Positions 39,242-49,069 of a DNA stretch of 64,000 bases are shown here, in pieces. Origin of the DNA: Roseovarius sp. (lineage in GTDB: Bacteria > Pseudomonadota > Alphaproteobacteria > Rhodobacterales > Rhodobacteraceae); NCBI RefSeq assembly GCF_027019125.1, contig NZ_JALUXE010000008.1:62001-126000 (forward strand), written 5' to 3'. The translations under genes were made by a program, and so were the position numbers. A model generated the notes under the pieces. The model saw only the letters and a list, made by a program, of their open reading frames with translations. It was not told the origin of the DNA and did not search any database. How positions within the stretch are numbered: the stretch's first letter is position 1; every line of letters starts with the position of its first letter.

Positions 39242-40161
39242 TCGCGCATGAGATCCCGCAGCGCGGTCAGCACCGCCTCGGTATCGGTATAGGTCAGACC
39301 ATGTCCCGCGCCCTCGATCACCTCTTGGCGGGCGCTGCGGTTGACCTCGGCCAGTCGCGCCATGCTGCGCAGCGGGATCACCGTATCCTCGCGCCCCCAG
39401 ATCGCCAGCACGGGCAGCCGCGCTTCGGCAATATCCGCATGCTCTTCCGTCAGATCCTCAGAGACCATCCCGGCGATCGACCGGGCCACCGCAGGCACGA
39501 AACCGCGATAGCGCAGTTCTGCCTGTTGCAGGTCGACGATGCCCGGCACGCTTGACGGCAGGTGCCGCTCCGCCTCGCAGCCCTTGCGAAAGCTGCGTGG
39601 AAATCCCGCCAGCATCAGCCATGTCGCCATCGGGCCGCCCCGCGCCACCCGTTCGGCGAGCGGTCCCAGATCATGCCCCAGCCCGGCAGGCGCAATCAGC
39701 ACCAGCGCCCGCAGCCGTTCGGGATGCAGCGCGGCAAAGGCCGTGGCAATCGCGCCGCCCATGGAATAGCCCAAAAGCGTGAAATCGCCCACGATCCCCT
39801 GATCTTCCAGCAATTCCTCTAGCTGGGTGATGAAAAAGGCGCTGTCCTGCGGCCCGTCGGGGCGGTCGCTATAGCCGCGCCCATAAAGGTCATAAACCAG
39901 CACGCGATAGCCAAGCGCCCCAAGCCCCGCCGCGATCCCCTGCCAGACAAACGACGGCGTGGTCAGCCCATGCACGCAGACCGCCACCGGCCCGCGCGTG
40001 GCCCCCAGCCAGCGGTAATGCGTGACCCCGCGCGACAGGCGGGCAAAATCCCCGGGCGCATCCCGGCGGAGCCTGTCCGTCATGGCAGGCTTCATCGCCT
40101 CGCGCAGCACCGGGGCCGCAATGACCAGCCCCACAAGGATCACAAGCCCGAGCCAGATCAT
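39238..40161 (-). CDS. Alpha/beta hydrolase, membrane-anchored
   Basis: A 307-residue protein with an N-terminal hydrophobic segment (MIWLGLVILVGLVIAAPVL), followed by an alpha/beta-hydrolase fold: VCVHGLTTPSFVW (oxyanion hole), GYSMGGAIA (nucleophile elbow, Ser), WGREDTVIP (acid region) and GAGHGLTYT (His). Its ATG overlaps the stop of the ornithine cyclodeaminase-like gene by four bases, so the two are coupled. Substrate unknown; esters or lactones are typical. Confidence 0.88.
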   Translation of the reverse strand: MIWLGLVILVGLVIAAPVLREAMKPAMTDRLRRDAPGDFARLSRGVTHYRWLGATRGPVAVCVHGLTTPSFVWQGIAAGLGALGYRVLVYDLYGRGYSDRPDGPQDSAFFITQLEELLEDQGIVGDFTLLGYSMGGAIATAFAALHPERLRALVLIAPAGLGHDLGPLAERVARGGPMATWLMLAGFPRSFRKGCEAERHLPSSVPGIVDLQQAELRYRGFVPAVARSIAGMVSEDLTEEHADIAEARLPVLAIWGREDTVIPLRSMARLAEVNRSARQEVIEGAGHGLTYTDTEAVLTALRDLMRD

Positions 40162-41075
40162 GCCGCCGCCCTCCAGGCATCCAGGATATAGCGGCTGGTC
40201 ATCAGGTCGAGATGCGCGCCGCCCCCGTTCTTGAACAGTGTGATCTCCTCGGGCGCGTGCCGCTGGAAACGCTCTGGATCATAGAAATCCGCGACGAGAT
40301 GGTCCCGGGCGATCACGCCGCGCTCCAGTGGCGTCATGATCTCGCCGATATGCGCGACCGTGGTGTCGAAACTGTCGACAAAGACCCGCGCCCGCGCAAT
40401 GGCCACATCATCCGCCTCGCGCATGTCGGGCCGATAGGCGCCGATCAGGTCGATATGCTGACCGGGGCGCAGCCACTCGCCCTTGATCAGCGGATCGGTG
40501 GACATGGTGGCAGAGGTGACGATATCGGCGGCGCGTACCGCCGCTTCCAGATCCTCGGCCACGGTCATGCCCTCACACTCTGCCGCCATCGCCTCGGCAT
40601 TGGCGCGGGTGCGGTTCCAGACGCTGAACCGCGCCTGCGGAAAGTGCGCGCGATAGGCCTGCCAGAGCGTGCGGCCCACCGTTCCCGCCCCGACAATCAG
40701 GATGCTCTCGCTCTCGGGCCGCGCCAGCCGCGTCGCGGCATAGAGGCTGTCGCCGGCGGTTTTCCACTTGGTCACAAGGTGAAAATCCACCAGCGCCTCC
40801 AGACTGCCATCGGCATCGGAATAGAGATTGACCGCGCCATTGATCATTGGCTCCCCCCGCTCCGGATTGCCCGGAAAGATCGTGGCGGATTTCACCGCCA
40901 ATCCCATCCCGTCGATCCATGCCGCCCGGTTGAGCAACGTGTCGCGGCCCCGATAGAGCAGCGTATCGGCAATCTCGGCCTTGGGCAGGCGGTGCCCCGC
41001 CTCGAATGCCGCGCAGAGACCCCGCCACTCCAGATGTGCCTCGCCCTCGTCAAATGGAATGATCGTCAGGCTCAT
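40158..41075 (-). CDS. Ornithine cyclodeaminase/mu-crystallin family protein
   Basis: A 305-residue NAD(P)-dependent enzyme of the OCD family. The Rossmann segment ILIVGAGTVGRTLWQAYRAHF (around residues 130-150, abbreviated) and conserved TSATMSTDPL and HIDLIGAYRPDMRE match the family. A good AGGGAGA site precedes ATG 41075. Members act as ornithine cyclodeaminases, ketimine reductases or imino-acid dehydrogenases; which applies is not clear. It is in a minus-strand run with a DMT transporter and alpha/beta hydrolase. Confidence 0.9.
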   Translation of the reverse strand: MSLTIIPFDEGEAHLEWRGLCAAFEAGHRLPKAEIADTLLYRGRDTLLNRAAWIDGMGLAVKSATIFPGNPERGEPMINGAVNLYSDADGSLEALVDFHLVTKWKTAGDSLYAATRLARPESESILIVGAGTVGRTLWQAYRAHFPQARFSVWNRTRANAEAMAAECEGMTVAEDLEAAVRAADIVTSATMSTDPLIKGEWLRPGQHIDLIGAYRPDMREADDVAIARARVFVDSFDTTVAHIGEIMTPLERGVIARDHLVADFYDPERFQRHAPEEITLFKNGGGAHLDLMTSRYILDAWRAAA

Positions 41076-41090
41076 GGAGTTCTCCCTCGG

Positions 41091-42062
41091 TCAGCGGCGA
41101 TAGGTCGGGGCTTTGGTGGCCAACGTCGCATCCTTGACCGACTCGCGCCACAAGAGATAGAGGCCAGAGCCCACAATCAGCGCAATTCCGATCCAGGCGG
41201 TCGCATCGGGCCAGGTGCCAAACACCGTCACCCCCCACATGATCGCCATCGGCATGGCGACATATTCGAATGGCGCGGCAAAGGCCGCCTCGGACAACCG
41301 ATAGGCCTGCGAGATGAAGAGACCCCCCAACATCCCCGACATGCCCAGCATGATCAGGATCGGCCAATCCCCCGGCGCGGGCCAGACCCAGGCGCGGAAC
41401 AGGAATTCGAGCGACGGATGCCCCATCCCGGCGAACTGCCCGCCGCCCAGGCTCAGGCCGATGATCGTGCTCGCGACGATAAACGTGAGCTGGATGTAAA
41501 ACACCATCGTTGGCGCGCTCTCGGTGCCGCCGATCTTGCGCGCGAGGATATGCATCACGGCATAGAGAAACGCCGCCGCAACCGGCAAGAGCGAGGCCAG
41601 TTGAAACGCTGCCGTCCCCGGCTTGACGATGACCAAGACCCCCAGAAAACCCACGCTTATGGCTGCCCATCGCCGCGGTCCCACGGTTTCCCCCAGGAAC
41701 AGCACCGAAAACACCGTGATCACCAGCGGAGAGACAAAGAACACCGCCACCGCATCGGCAATCGGCATCGCCGCCAGCCCCAGAAAGAGACAGGTATTGG
41801 CGCTGACCACGCAGAGACCGCGCAAGAGGTGCATCTTGGGGCGGCGCGTGCGCAAGAGCGACAGCCCCCCCGCAAAGGGCATGACAAAGGCGGCAAAGGC
41901 CGCCATGCCCACCAGCGACCGGATGAACACCACCTGATGCAGGGCGTAAGCATCCGACAAGAACTTGAACCCCACATCGTTGAGCGAAAAACACAGCACC
42001 GCCGCCAGCGCATAGGCGGCACCGATCAGATTGGAGCGTTGAACGGACAGGGTAGGGGGCAT
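41091..42062 (-). CDS. DMT-superfamily (EamA) transporter
   Basis: A 323-residue membrane protein with ten predicted spans in two EamA repeats. The first repeat begins GAAYALAAVLCFSLNDVGFK and the second contains ALIVGSGLYLLWRE at its end. It probably exports amino acids or metabolites. It is 15 bases upstream of the OCD-like gene and may supply or remove its substrate. Confidence 0.9.
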   Translation of the reverse strand: MPPTLSVQRSNLIGAAYALAAVLCFSLNDVGFKFLSDAYALHQVVFIRSLVGMAAFAAFVMPFAGGLSLLRTRRPKMHLLRGLCVVSANTCLFLGLAAMPIADAVAVFFVSPLVITVFSVLFLGETVGPRRWAAISVGFLGVLVIVKPGTAAFQLASLLPVAAAFLYAVMHILARKIGGTESAPTMVFYIQLTFIVASTIIGLSLGGGQFAGMGHPSLEFLFRAWVWPAPGDWPILIMLGMSGMLGGLFISQAYRLSEAAFAAPFEYVAMPMAIMWGVTVFGTWPDATAWIGIALIVGSGLYLLWRESVKDATLATKAPTYRR

Positions 42063-42071
42063 GGTGATCCT

Positions 42072-42524
42072 TCAGACGTTACGGGTTGCCGCCCGCACCG
42101 CCCGTTCCAGCGCGTCCAGAAACCGCGAGCGGTCGGCCTTGGTAAACCCCTTGCCGCCGCCCTGCCGAAACGGATCGGCGGCGCGCAGGTCGGCCATGAG
42201 ATCGCGCGTGGCCAGCACATTGCCGATATTGGCCCCCGTCAATGCCTCGCCATTGTGTTTGAGCACCTGTGCCCCCGCCGCCACGCATTTCGCGGCCAGC
42301 GGAATATCCCCGGTGATCACCACATCCCCCCGCCCCGCGCGCTCGGCAATCCACATATCCGCCACGTCGGGGCCATCGGGCACGATCACCGTCTCTACCA
42401 GCGGATTGCGCGAGGGGCGCAAACCTCCGTTCGAGACCACGAACATCCGCAGCCCATGCCGCGTGCCGACGCGCTCGACCTCGTCCTTGACCGGGCAGGC
42501 ATCGGCATCGACATAAATGGGCAT
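42072..42524 (-). CDS. UPF0178 (YaiI/YqxD) family protein
   Basis: A 150-residue protein starting [16 protein letters not shown], which is diagnostic of UPF0178 (a PIN-like NYN fold predicted to bind nucleic acid). Further family marks are [14 protein letters not shown] and [17 protein letters not shown] 42524 is taken because the family N-terminus starts there, although the frame is open far upstream. Ten bases separate its end from the DMT transporter start. Biochemical role not established. Confidence 0.92.
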   Translation of the reverse strand: MPIYVDADACPVKDEVERVGTRHGLRMFVVSNGGLRPSRNPLVETVIVPDGPDVADMWIAERAGRGDVVITGDIPLAAKCVAAGAQVLKHNGEALTGANIGNVLATRDLMADLRAADPFRQGGGKGFTKADRSRFLDALERAVRAATRNV

Positions 42525-42546
42525 GGGCTGGTCCTCTGGTTCGGGG

Positions 42547-43632
42547 TCATTCGGCGGCGTCGAGCCAGGCGCGGATTTCCGCGCCGTGCTCTCCGCGGGC
42601 GGGCGGTGCGGCCACCGGGCGGCTCTGCCCGTCAAAGCGGGGGGCAGGGGCAGGGCTGAGACAGCCGTCGTCCTGCTGCCAGACACCGCGCGCCGCCATA
42701 TGCGGATCGCGCGCCGCCGCTTCGGGGGACAGAACCGGGGCGACACAGGCATCCGACCCGGCAAAGATCCCCGCCCAATGGGCCAGCGGGCGCGCGGCAA
42801 AGAGCGCCGCCAGCGCCGCCACCTGTTCGGGCCATTGCGTGCGGTCATGCTGGGCTGCGAGCTTGGGATCGTCCGCGAGGCCAAGGCGGGACAGGAACTC
42901 GGCGTAGAACTGCGGCTCAAGGCATTGCACCGACAGCCAGCCACCACAGGCGCAGGCGTAGACGCGGCTCCAATGCGGCCCGTCGAGCAGGCTCTGACCG
43001 CGCATCATGCTCAGGTTGCCCGAAGGCATCATCGACATCAAAAGCGCCAGCATATGCGCCGAGCCATCGACAATCGCCGCATCCACCACGGTGCCCCGCC
43101 CGCTGCGCCCGGCGCGGATCAGCCCCGCCAGCATCCCCGCCACGAGATAGAGCGCGCCGCCGCCCACATCCCCCACAAGGGTGGCGGGGGTGACAGGCGG
43201 CGTGCCCGGCGCGCCCGCATACCAGAGCGCGCCGGAGGTGGCGATGTAATTCAGATCATGCCCCGCCTCCTGCGCGCGCGGCCCCGCCTGCCCCCAGCCG
43301 GTCATACGCCCATAGACGAGACGCGGGTTGGCGGCCTGCATCGCCTCTGGCCCCAGACCCAGACGCTCCATCACGCCGGGGCGATACCCTTCGATCAGCG
43401 CATCCGACCGCTGGATCAGCGCGCGCGCGATGGCCACATCCTCGGCGCGCTTGAGGTCGAGCACGATCGAACGCTTGCCGCGATCCAGCAGATTGCGCGC
43501 GCCCGCCACCGGATTGCCCGCGCCGGGGCGATGGATCACGATCACCTCCGCGCCCATCTCGGCCAGCATCATCGCGGCAAAGGGCGCAGGCCCCAAACCC
43601 TCGAATTCCACCACGCGCAGCCCTGACAGCAT
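42547..43632 (-). CDS. CaiB/BaiF-type CoA transferase (alpha-methylacyl-CoA racemase-like)
   Basis: A 361-residue class III CoA-transferase family protein. The N-terminus [27 protein letters not shown] (shown as a region, residues 4-30) and [24 protein letters not shown] and [13 protein letters not shown] are the typical blocks. GHDxNYxAxxGAL is the alpha-methylacyl-CoA racemase/AMACR pattern, so racemisation of 2-methylacyl-CoA is more likely than CoA transfer. It heads the minus-strand run down to 39238. Confidence 0.9.
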   Translation of the reverse strand: MLSGLRVVEFEGLGPAPFAAMMLAEMGAEVIVIHRPGAGNPVAGARNLLDRGKRSIVLDLKRAEDVAIARALIQRSDALIEGYRPGVMERLGLGPEAMQAANPRLVYGRMTGWGQAGPRAQEAGHDLNYIATSGALWYAGAPGTPPVTPATLVGDVGGGALYLVAGMLAGLIRAGRSGRGTVVDAAIVDGSAHMLALLMSMMPSGNLSMMRGQSLLDGPHWSRVYACACGGWLSVQCLEPQFYAEFLSRLGLADDPKLAAQHDRTQWPEQVAALAALFAARPLAHWAGIFAGSDACVAPVLSPEAAARDPHMAARGVWQQDDGCLSPAPAPRFDGQSRPVAAPPARGEHGAEIRAWLDAAE

Positions 43633-43778
43633 CCTTGCCCCTCGTCCGTTTTGGCGCAGGGTAAGGGCAGCAGCGCGCGAAGGCCAGATGCCTTGCGCCG
43701 CTCCGACCTTCTGCTCCCTTGGCGCGGCAAGGGGGCTGCGCTAGGGTGCGGGCAGGATGCAACGGGAGGGCATGACAG

Positions 43779-44282
43779 ATGCAGATGAGTGACGCGCGCG
43801 ACATCAAGGCGGATCGGGCGACGGTCTGGGCGGCCCTGCTCAGCCCCGAGGTGCTCAAGGAATGCGTGCCCGGCGCGCAGGAGGTGACGGGCACGCCCGA
43901 AGAGGGGTTCGAGGCGACCGTCGTGCAAAAGGTCGGGCCGGTCAAGGCCACGTTCAAGGGCATGGTCACGGTCTCGAATATCGTCGAACTGGAGAGCCTG
44001 ACCCTCACCGGCGAGGGCAAGGGCGGGGCCGCGGGCTATGCCAAGGGCGGGGCCAATGTGCGGCTCGAGGATAGCGAGACCGGCACGCGGCTCAGCTACG
44101 AGGTCGAGGCCAGCGTCGGCGGCAAGCTGGCGCAACTCGGCAGCCGTCTGGTCGATGGCTTTGCCAAGAAGATGGCGGATCAGTTCTTTGCCCGGCTCGA
44201 AGAGGTGCTCGAAGGCCCGTCCGAGGACGACCCCGAACCCGAGGCACAAAAGAAAGGCTGGCTCAAGCGGTTGATCAGCTAG
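43779..44282 (+). CDS. CoxG-like SRPBCC-fold protein
   Basis: A 167-residue protein of the carbon monoxide dehydrogenase subunit G (CoxG) family. It has DIKADRATVWAALLSPEVLKECVPG at the start and FKGMVTVSNI and YAKGGANVRLED in the middle. The C-terminus is extended by a charged tail ending KKGWLKRLIS, which may associate with the membrane. CoxG recruits CO dehydrogenase to the membrane; no cox dehydrogenase genes are here, so this homologue may serve another molybdenum hydroxylase. SD GGGAGGG precedes ATG 43779. Confidence 0.88.
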   Translation: MQMSDARDIKADRATVWAALLSPEVLKECVPGAQEVTGTPEEGFEATVVQKVGPVKATFKGMVTVSNIVELESLTLTGEGKGGAAGYAKGGANVRLEDSETGTRLSYEVEASVGGKLAQLGSRLVDGFAKKMADQFFARLEEVLEGPSEDDPEPEAQKKGWLKRLIS

Positions 44283-44311
44283 AGCGCGCTGCCTCTGTTT
44301 GGGTCACATCG

Positions 44312-44375
44312 CCCCGGCCCCCGCGCCGGGGCCACCAACCTGCCTGGGCGAGGTCCCGGGGCAAGCCCGGGACGG
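44312..44375 (-). repeat. Double-hairpin dispersed repeat, copy 2 (inverted relative to copy 1)
   Basis: Hairpin A at 44353-44373 (GTCCCGGG / CCCGGGAC, loop GCAAG) and hairpin B at 44312-44331 (CCCCGGC / GCCGGGG). Read on the minus strand, it matches copy 1 (7944-8001) through CCGTCCCGGGCTTG, CCCGGGACCTCGCC and AGGCAG with few changes. Like copy 1 it lies between two convergent genes. Confidence 0.75.
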
Positions 44376-44413
44376 CTGTGGTTTCGATGCGGGGCAACAG
44401 GCCCCAGGCGTTG

Positions 44414-45130
44414 TCATTCCGTCAGTGACCGGTGGCGAGTGACCGTGCCCACGTCATGCGCGACAATGATTTCTGCGATGCGCTGCCCGATCACCCGGCT
44501 GCCCTTCAACGACGGGTGAATGAGGTCGATGCCGTGATAGGATCGGTCGCCATGCGGCACCAGATCGGCGAGCGGCAGGAAATGCACGCCCCGGTCCAGC
44601 CCGGCCAGAAGCGCCACGCGCCGGTCCATCTCGGCCCCTTCATCGGTGCAATGCTCCACCGGCGAGGTCACGCCCGGCGTGCGCAGATAGCCCACAAAGA
44701 TCACCTGCGCCCCGCTTTGCCGCAGGCGTGACACAAAGCCGGGGATCGTCCCGCGCCGCCCGTCACGAGAGATCAGGCGATCCATCTTGCCCGCACAACG
44801 CATGCAGGCACAGCCAAGCCACAGATCGTTGCCACCGCCATTCAGCACGACCCAGTCCCAATCGCCCTTCCGGTATTGCTTGGTGATGTTGAGGCCAAGC
44901 GCCCCGCTGATCGGCAGCCGGTAGAGAAACCGTGCCCCGGCGACCGACATGTCGGTCACGCGCACGCCCAATTCCCGCTCGACCGAGGCCGAGACAGAGC
45001 GCCCCGCCAGCTTGTGCATCGCCAAAAGCGAATCGCCCATGACCAGAATCCGCGGCTCTGCCTGTGCGGATCCGACACCTGTCATCAAAACACACACCAA
45101 CAGAACAAGCCGCAAGATATGCTTGATCAT
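44414..45130 (-). CDS. Secreted SGNH/GDSL hydrolase
   Basis: A 238-residue precursor. Signal peptide MIKHILRLVLLVCVLMTGVGSAQA. Block I is VMGDSLLAMH (catalytic Ser), block III is NGGGNDLW (Asn), and block V is GIDLIHPSLKG (Asp-x-x-His). A cysteine-rich insertion follows block III (LGCACMRCAGK). It is likely a periplasmic esterase or acyltransferase-type hydrolase on lipids or polysaccharides. It is transcribed away from the ABC exporter genes. Confidence 0.88.
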   Translation of the reverse strand: MIKHILRLVLLVCVLMTGVGSAQAEPRILVMGDSLLAMHKLAGRSVSASVERELGVRVTDMSVAGARFLYRLPISGALGLNITKQYRKGDWDWVVLNGGGNDLWLGCACMRCAGKMDRLISRDGRRGTIPGFVSRLRQSGAQVIFVGYLRTPGVTSPVEHCTDEGAEMDRRVALLAGLDRGVHFLPLADLVPHGDRSYHGIDLIHPSLKGSRVIGQRIAEIIVAHDVGTVTRHRSLTE

Positions 45131-45329
45131 ATGCTTTCCCCAATCACATCAGGCCCGCCATCCCATGTGGTGCCTACTCTACCACCCTCACGCGAAACTA
45201 TGAAGAAACTCACAAGAACAGACTGTTTTCTGATCGGCGACACCGCGCATTGGCGCACAGAGTGCTATGCCGCGATGCGCGTTGCGCCCGGACGCCCATG
45301 GATTAACTTCCCCCCGAAAGGGGACAGAC

Positions 45330-46259
45330 ATGGCAGCGATCGTAGACGTTGAAAACCTGAGCAAGACCTACAAGGGCGGCTTTGCCGCGCTCAAATCGGT
45401 GTCGCTCCGCATCGAACAGGGCGAAATCCTCGCACTCCTCGGGCCCAATGGCGCGGGCAAGACCACGCTCATTTCCACGCTCTGCGGCATCACCACGCCG
45501 ACCGGCGGGCGGGCCTCGGTGGGCGGGCATGACATCGTGACCGGCTACCGCGCCGCGCGCACCATGATCGGTCTCGTGCCGCAGGAAATCGCGCTGGAAC
45601 CCTTCGAAAGGGTCATCAATACCGTGCGCTTCTCGCGCGGCCTCTTTGGCCGGTCCCGCGATGACGCGCTGATCGAACGCATCCTGCGGCAACTCTCGCT
45701 CTGGGACAAACGCAACAACCGAATCCGCGAACTTTCGGGCGGCATGAAACGCCGCGTCCTGATCGCCAAGGCGCTCTGCCACGAGCCGCGCGTGCTCTTT
45801 CTCGACGAGCCGACGGCGGGCGTCGATGTCGAACTGCGCCGCGATATGTGGGAGGTGGTGCGCGGATTGAAGGAAAGCGGCGTCACCATCATCCTGACCA
45901 CGCATTATCTCGAAGAGGCCGAGGCCATGGCCGACCGGATCGCGGTCATCAACCGCGGCGAAGTCCTGTTGATCGAGGACAAGGCGGCGCTCATGCGCCG
46001 GATGGGGCGCAAGACGCTGCGGATTGATCTGGCCGCGCCGATCGCCGTGGTGCCGGATGCGCTTGCGTCCTATGCGCTGGAACAGACCCCGGACGGTCAG
46101 TCGCTGATCTACAATTACGAGACACGCGCCGAGGGCACGGGCATCACCCGCCTCTTGCAGGCGCTGGCCGCCGAGGGGCTCTCGGTGCGCGACATCGAAA
46201 CAAGCCAAAGCAGCCTCGAAGAGATTTTCGTCGGGCTGGTCAAGGAGGATGCGGCATGA
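45330..46259 (+). CDS. ABC-2 type exporter ATP-binding protein (YadG-like)
   Basis: A 309-residue ATPase. Walker [10 protein letters not shown], signature [15 protein letters not shown] and Walker [17 protein letters not shown], followed by the switch His in [14 protein letters not shown]. The C-terminal ~75 residues form the regulatory tail typical of DrrA/YadG-like exporters. I start at ATG 45330, which has AAAGGGGA upstream; the frame is open to 45267. The next gene overlaps by four bases. Confidence 0.94.
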   Translation: MAAIVDVENLSKTYKGGFAALKSVSLRIEQGEILALLGPNGAGKTTLISTLCGITTPTGGRASVGGHDIVTGYRAARTMIGLVPQEIALEPFERVINTVRFSRGLFGRSRDDALIERILRQLSLWDKRNNRIRELSGGMKRRVLIAKALCHEPRVLFLDEPTAGVDVELRRDMWEVVRGLKESGVTIILTTHYLEEAEAMADRIAVINRGEVLLIEDKAALMRRMGRKTLRIDLAAPIAVVPDALASYALEQTPDGQSLIYNYETRAEGTGITRLLQALAAEGLSVRDIETSQSSLEEIFVGLVKEDAA

Positions 46260-47017
46260 ACCTGCACGCCATTCGCGCCATCTATATCTACGAGATGAAG
46301 CGGTTTTTCCGCACCGTTCTCGAGAGTCTGCTGTCGCCGGTCATCTCGACCACGCTCTATTTCGTGGTCTTTGGCGCGGCCATCGGCGGGCGGATCCAAG
46401 AGGTCGAGGGCGTGAGCTATGGCGCCTTCATCGTGCCCGGCCTGATCATGCTCAGCGTGATGACCCAGGCCATTTCCAACGCTTCCTTCGGCATCTATTT
46501 CCCGAAATTCATCGGCACGATCTTTGAACTGCTCTCGGCCCCGGTGAATTTCCTCGAGATCGTGCTGGGCTATGTCGGCGCGGCGGCGACCAAGGCATTG
46601 ATGATCGGCACGGTGATCCTGATCACCGCCAGCCTCTTTGTCGATCTCGATATTCAGCATCCCTGGATCATGGTGCTTTTTCTGGTGATGATCTGCGTCA
46701 CCTTTGCGCTCTTTGGCTTCATCATCGGCATCTGGGCCGAGAATTTCCAGCAGTTGCAGCTTATCCCGCTCCTTGTGATCACCCCGCTCGTGTTCCTCGG
46801 GGGGGCCTTCTACTCCATCTCGATGTTGCCGCCCGCATGGCAGATCGTGACGCTGTTCAACCCGGTGGTCTATCTCATCTCCGGGTTCCGTTGGGCCTTC
46901 TTCGGGGTGGCGGATGTCGGCATCGGCTACAGCCTGCTCGCGGTGGCCCTGTTCTTTGGCCTCTGCCTTGCCGTGGTCGGCCTGATCTTCAAGACCGGAT
47001 ACCGGATCAAATCCTGA
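46256..47017 (+). CDS. ABC-2 type exporter permease (YadH-like)
   Basis: A 253-residue inner-membrane permease with six spans of the ABC-2 type. [18 protein letters not shown] and [20 protein letters not shown] (abbreviated) are the family's conserved stretches. It dimerises and works with the overlapping ATPase gene upstream. Substrate unknown; related systems export lipids, drugs or polysaccharides. Confidence 0.93.
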   Translation: MNLHAIRAIYIYEMKRFFRTVLESLLSPVISTTLYFVVFGAAIGGRIQEVEGVSYGAFIVPGLIMLSVMTQAISNASFGIYFPKFIGTIFELLSAPVNFLEIVLGYVGAAATKALMIGTVILITASLFVDLDIQHPWIMVLFLVMICVTFALFGFIIGIWAENFQQLQLIPLLVITPLVFLGGAFYSISMLPPAWQIVTLFNPVVYLISGFRWAFFGVADVGIGYSLLAVALFFGLCLAVVGLIFKTGYRIKS

Positions 47018-47124
47018 TGTGCGCGTGATTTTTTTAACGCGAGGGCAGGGGAAATACCGGGCAAGTCCCCTCAGATGCACGGTCCGCCTTGTTTGTAGTG
47101 GCCCTGCACTCTACATCGGGCGGC

Positions 47125-47922
47125 ATGAAACATCTGATCCCCTTCCTCAACCGCAGACCCACGGTCGCGGTCATACGCCTTGCGGGCATGATCGGCGCCG
47201 GGCCCCGCGCCCCGCTGAGTGACGAGGCCATCGGGCCGGTGATCGACAAGGCCTTCGCGCGCGGCAAGCCTGTGGCGGTGGCGCTGGTGATCAATTCCCC
47301 CGGTGGCTCGCCGGTGCAATCTTCGCTCATCGCCGCCCGTATCCGACGGCTGGCCGAGGAAAAGAAGATCCCCGTTCACGCCTTTGTCGAGGATGTGGCG
47401 GCCTCGGGCGGCTATTGGCTGGCGGTGGCGGCGGATGACATCTGGGTCGATGCCTCCTCGGTGCTGGGCTCGATCGGGGTGATCTCGGCGGGCTTTGGCG
47501 CGAACGAGTTTCTGACCCGCCAGGGGATCGAGCGCCGCGTCTACACGGCCGGCAAATCCAAGAGCACGCTGGATCCCTTCCTGCCCGAAAAGCCCGAGGA
47601 TGTAACCCGCCTCAAGGGCATTCTGGAGGATATTCACACCGCCTTCATCGACCATGTGAAATCCCGGCGCGGTGCCCGGCTTGCCGACACCCCAGATCTT
47701 TTCACCGGCGAATTCTGGTTGGGCGCGCGCAGCGTCGAATTGGGGCTGGCCGATGGCATCGCCCATTTGCTGCCCAAGCTCAAGGAACTCTATGGCGACA
47801 AGGTGCAGCTTGCCCGCTACGGGCGCAAACGCGGATTCTTCCCGCGCTTTGGTGCGGCCATTGCCGAGGATGCGCTGACCGCAATCGAGGAACGGGCAAG
47901 CCTTGCCCGGTTCGGCCTCTGA
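47125..47922 (+). CDS. S49 family (SppA/SohB-like) signal peptide peptidase
   Basis: A 265-residue protease. VALVINSPGGSPVQSSLI provides the oxyanion GG, VEDVAASGGYWLAVAAD contains the nucleophile Ser, and YTAGKSKSTLDPF supplies the Lys general base of the Ser-Lys dyad. It is short (SohB-like, a single catalytic domain) and has little N-terminal membrane sequence. ATG 47125 is used; a TTG at 47089 would add 12 residues without a ribosome site. It heads a compact unit with a zinc-ribbon miniprotein, a Na+/Ca2+ antiporter and an SDR. Confidence 0.9.
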   Translation: MKHLIPFLNRRPTVAVIRLAGMIGAGPRAPLSDEAIGPVIDKAFARGKPVAVALVINSPGGSPVQSSLIAARIRRLAEEKKIPVHAFVEDVAASGGYWLAVAADDIWVDASSVLGSIGVISAGFGANEFLTRQGIERRVYTAGKSKSTLDPFLPEKPEDVTRLKGILEDIHTAFIDHVKSRRGARLADTPDLFTGEFWLGARSVELGLADGIAHLLPKLKELYGDKVQLARYGRKRGFFPRFGAAIAEDALTAIEERASLARFGL

Positions 47923-47923
47923 T

Positions 47924-48094
47924 TTGCTGGTCAAGGTCGTCATAGTCTTTCTGCTGGCGATGGCGGTGCTCGCCATGTTCGGACGCCTCAGGTTTCCGGG
48001 GCAAAAACAGTTGAGCAAGGCCAAGTGCCGGAAATGCGGGCGTTACCGCATCGGCAAGGGGCCGTGCTCCTGCGAAAAGGACAAGCTGAAATGA
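47924..48094 (+). CDS. Small membrane protein with zinc-ribbon tail
   Basis: A 56-residue protein: one N-terminal membrane helix (LLVKVVIVFLLAMAVLAMFG) followed by a cytosolic four-cysteine knuckle (CRKCGRYRIGKGPCSC). The start is probably TTG 47924, one base after the peptidase stop; TTG 47903, overlapping it, is the alternative. Its stop overlaps the antiporter start by four bases, which argues that it is a true gene. The function is unknown. Confidence 0.8.
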   Translation: MLVKVVIVFLLAMAVLAMFGRLRFPGQKQLSKAKCRKCGRYRIGKGPCSCEKDKLK

Positions 48095-49056
48095 TGCCAT
48101 GGCTTTTGTCGGCGCTGGGGCTGGTGATCCTGCTCTTGGCGGGGGACGCCTTGGTCAAGGGCGCGGTGAACCTCAGCCTGCGGATGGGGATTCCGGCGCT
48201 GATCGTGAGCCTGACGGTGGTGGCCTTTGGCACCTCGGCCCCGGAACTCCTGATTTCGATCAACGCGGTGCTGGATGACAAGCCGGGGCTTGCGCTGGGC
48301 AATGTGGTGGGCTCGAATACCGCCAACATCCTTCTGGTGCTGGGGATACCCGCCATCCTCTCGGTGCTGCATACCAGCGCCTGCAAATGCTCCAAGTCCT
48401 ATCTTCACATGCTTGCGGCCACGGTCCTGTTCATCCTGCTGGCCTTTCGGGGCACCTTCGACTGGATCGCGGGGCTCGTCCTGCTCGGGACGCTGACGCT
48501 GATACTGGCGGATGCGTTTCGCGATACCATGGCGCATCGGCGCGATGCGGCCATCAGCGCCCTCTCCGAGGCGGACGGGATCGAGGATGTCGAAGGCGCG
48601 GACCCCAATATGCCCTGGTGGCAGATCATCACCTTTCTGCTGCTTGGCCTTGTCGGTCTGCCGCTTGGCGCCGACATCCTCGTGGACAATGCCTCGATCC
48701 TCGCGCAGCGCTATGGCGTGAGCGAGGCGGTGATCGGCCTCACGCTCGTGGCGGTCGGCACCTCTCTGCCGGAACTGGCGACAACCGTGATGGCGGCGCT
48801 GCGCAAACAGGCCGATGTGGCGCTGGGCAATGTCATCGGCTCCAATATGTTCAACCTCCTGGGCATCATCGGGGTTGCCTCGCTTGTCGGTAATATCCCC
48901 GTTGACGCGCAATTCCTCGATTTCGATCTTTGGGTGATGTTGGCAACCTCCCTGCTGATCATCCCTTTCGTTTTCTTCAGGCTCGACATCAATCGTTTGT
49001 GGGGCATCGCCTTGACCTCGGCTTATGTGGTCTATGTCTCGGTGATACTGATCTGA
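48091..49056 (+). CDS. Calcium/sodium antiporter (CaxA/YrbG family)
   Basis: A 321-residue inner-membrane exchanger with ten spans in two inverted repeats. The paired alpha-repeat motifs are VAFGTSAPELLISI ... GNVVGSNTANILLVLG and VAVGTSLPELATTV ... GNVIGSNMFNLLGIIG. The acidic residues of the GTS-PE motifs bind calcium. ATG 48091 is set by the overlap with the upstream gene. It probably extrudes Ca2+ or other cations using the Na+ gradient. Confidence 0.93.
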   Translation: MMPWLLSALGLVILLLAGDALVKGAVNLSLRMGIPALIVSLTVVAFGTSAPELLISINAVLDDKPGLALGNVVGSNTANILLVLGIPAILSVLHTSACKCSKSYLHMLAATVLFILLAFRGTFDWIAGLVLLGTLTLILADAFRDTMAHRRDAAISALSEADGIEDVEGADPNMPWWQIITFLLLGLVGLPLGADILVDNASILAQRYGVSEAVIGLTLVAVGTSLPELATTVMAALRKQADVALGNVIGSNMFNLLGIIGVASLVGNIPVDAQFLDFDLWVMLATSLLIIPFVFFRLDINRLWGIALTSAYVVYVSVILI

Positions 49057-49069
49057 GGGGGGCAAGGGC

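Noticed and set aside
40212..42659. An 815-codon plus-strand frame antisense to OCD, DMT and UPF0178 genes
   Set aside because: His/Arg/Gln-rich composition and complete overlap with three recognised genes mark it as a shadow frame.
47022..47041. CGCGT / ACGCG hairpin with T7 in the loop after the ABC permease gene
   Set aside because: The stem is only five pairs and the T-run lies in the loop and not after the stem, so I do not call a terminator.
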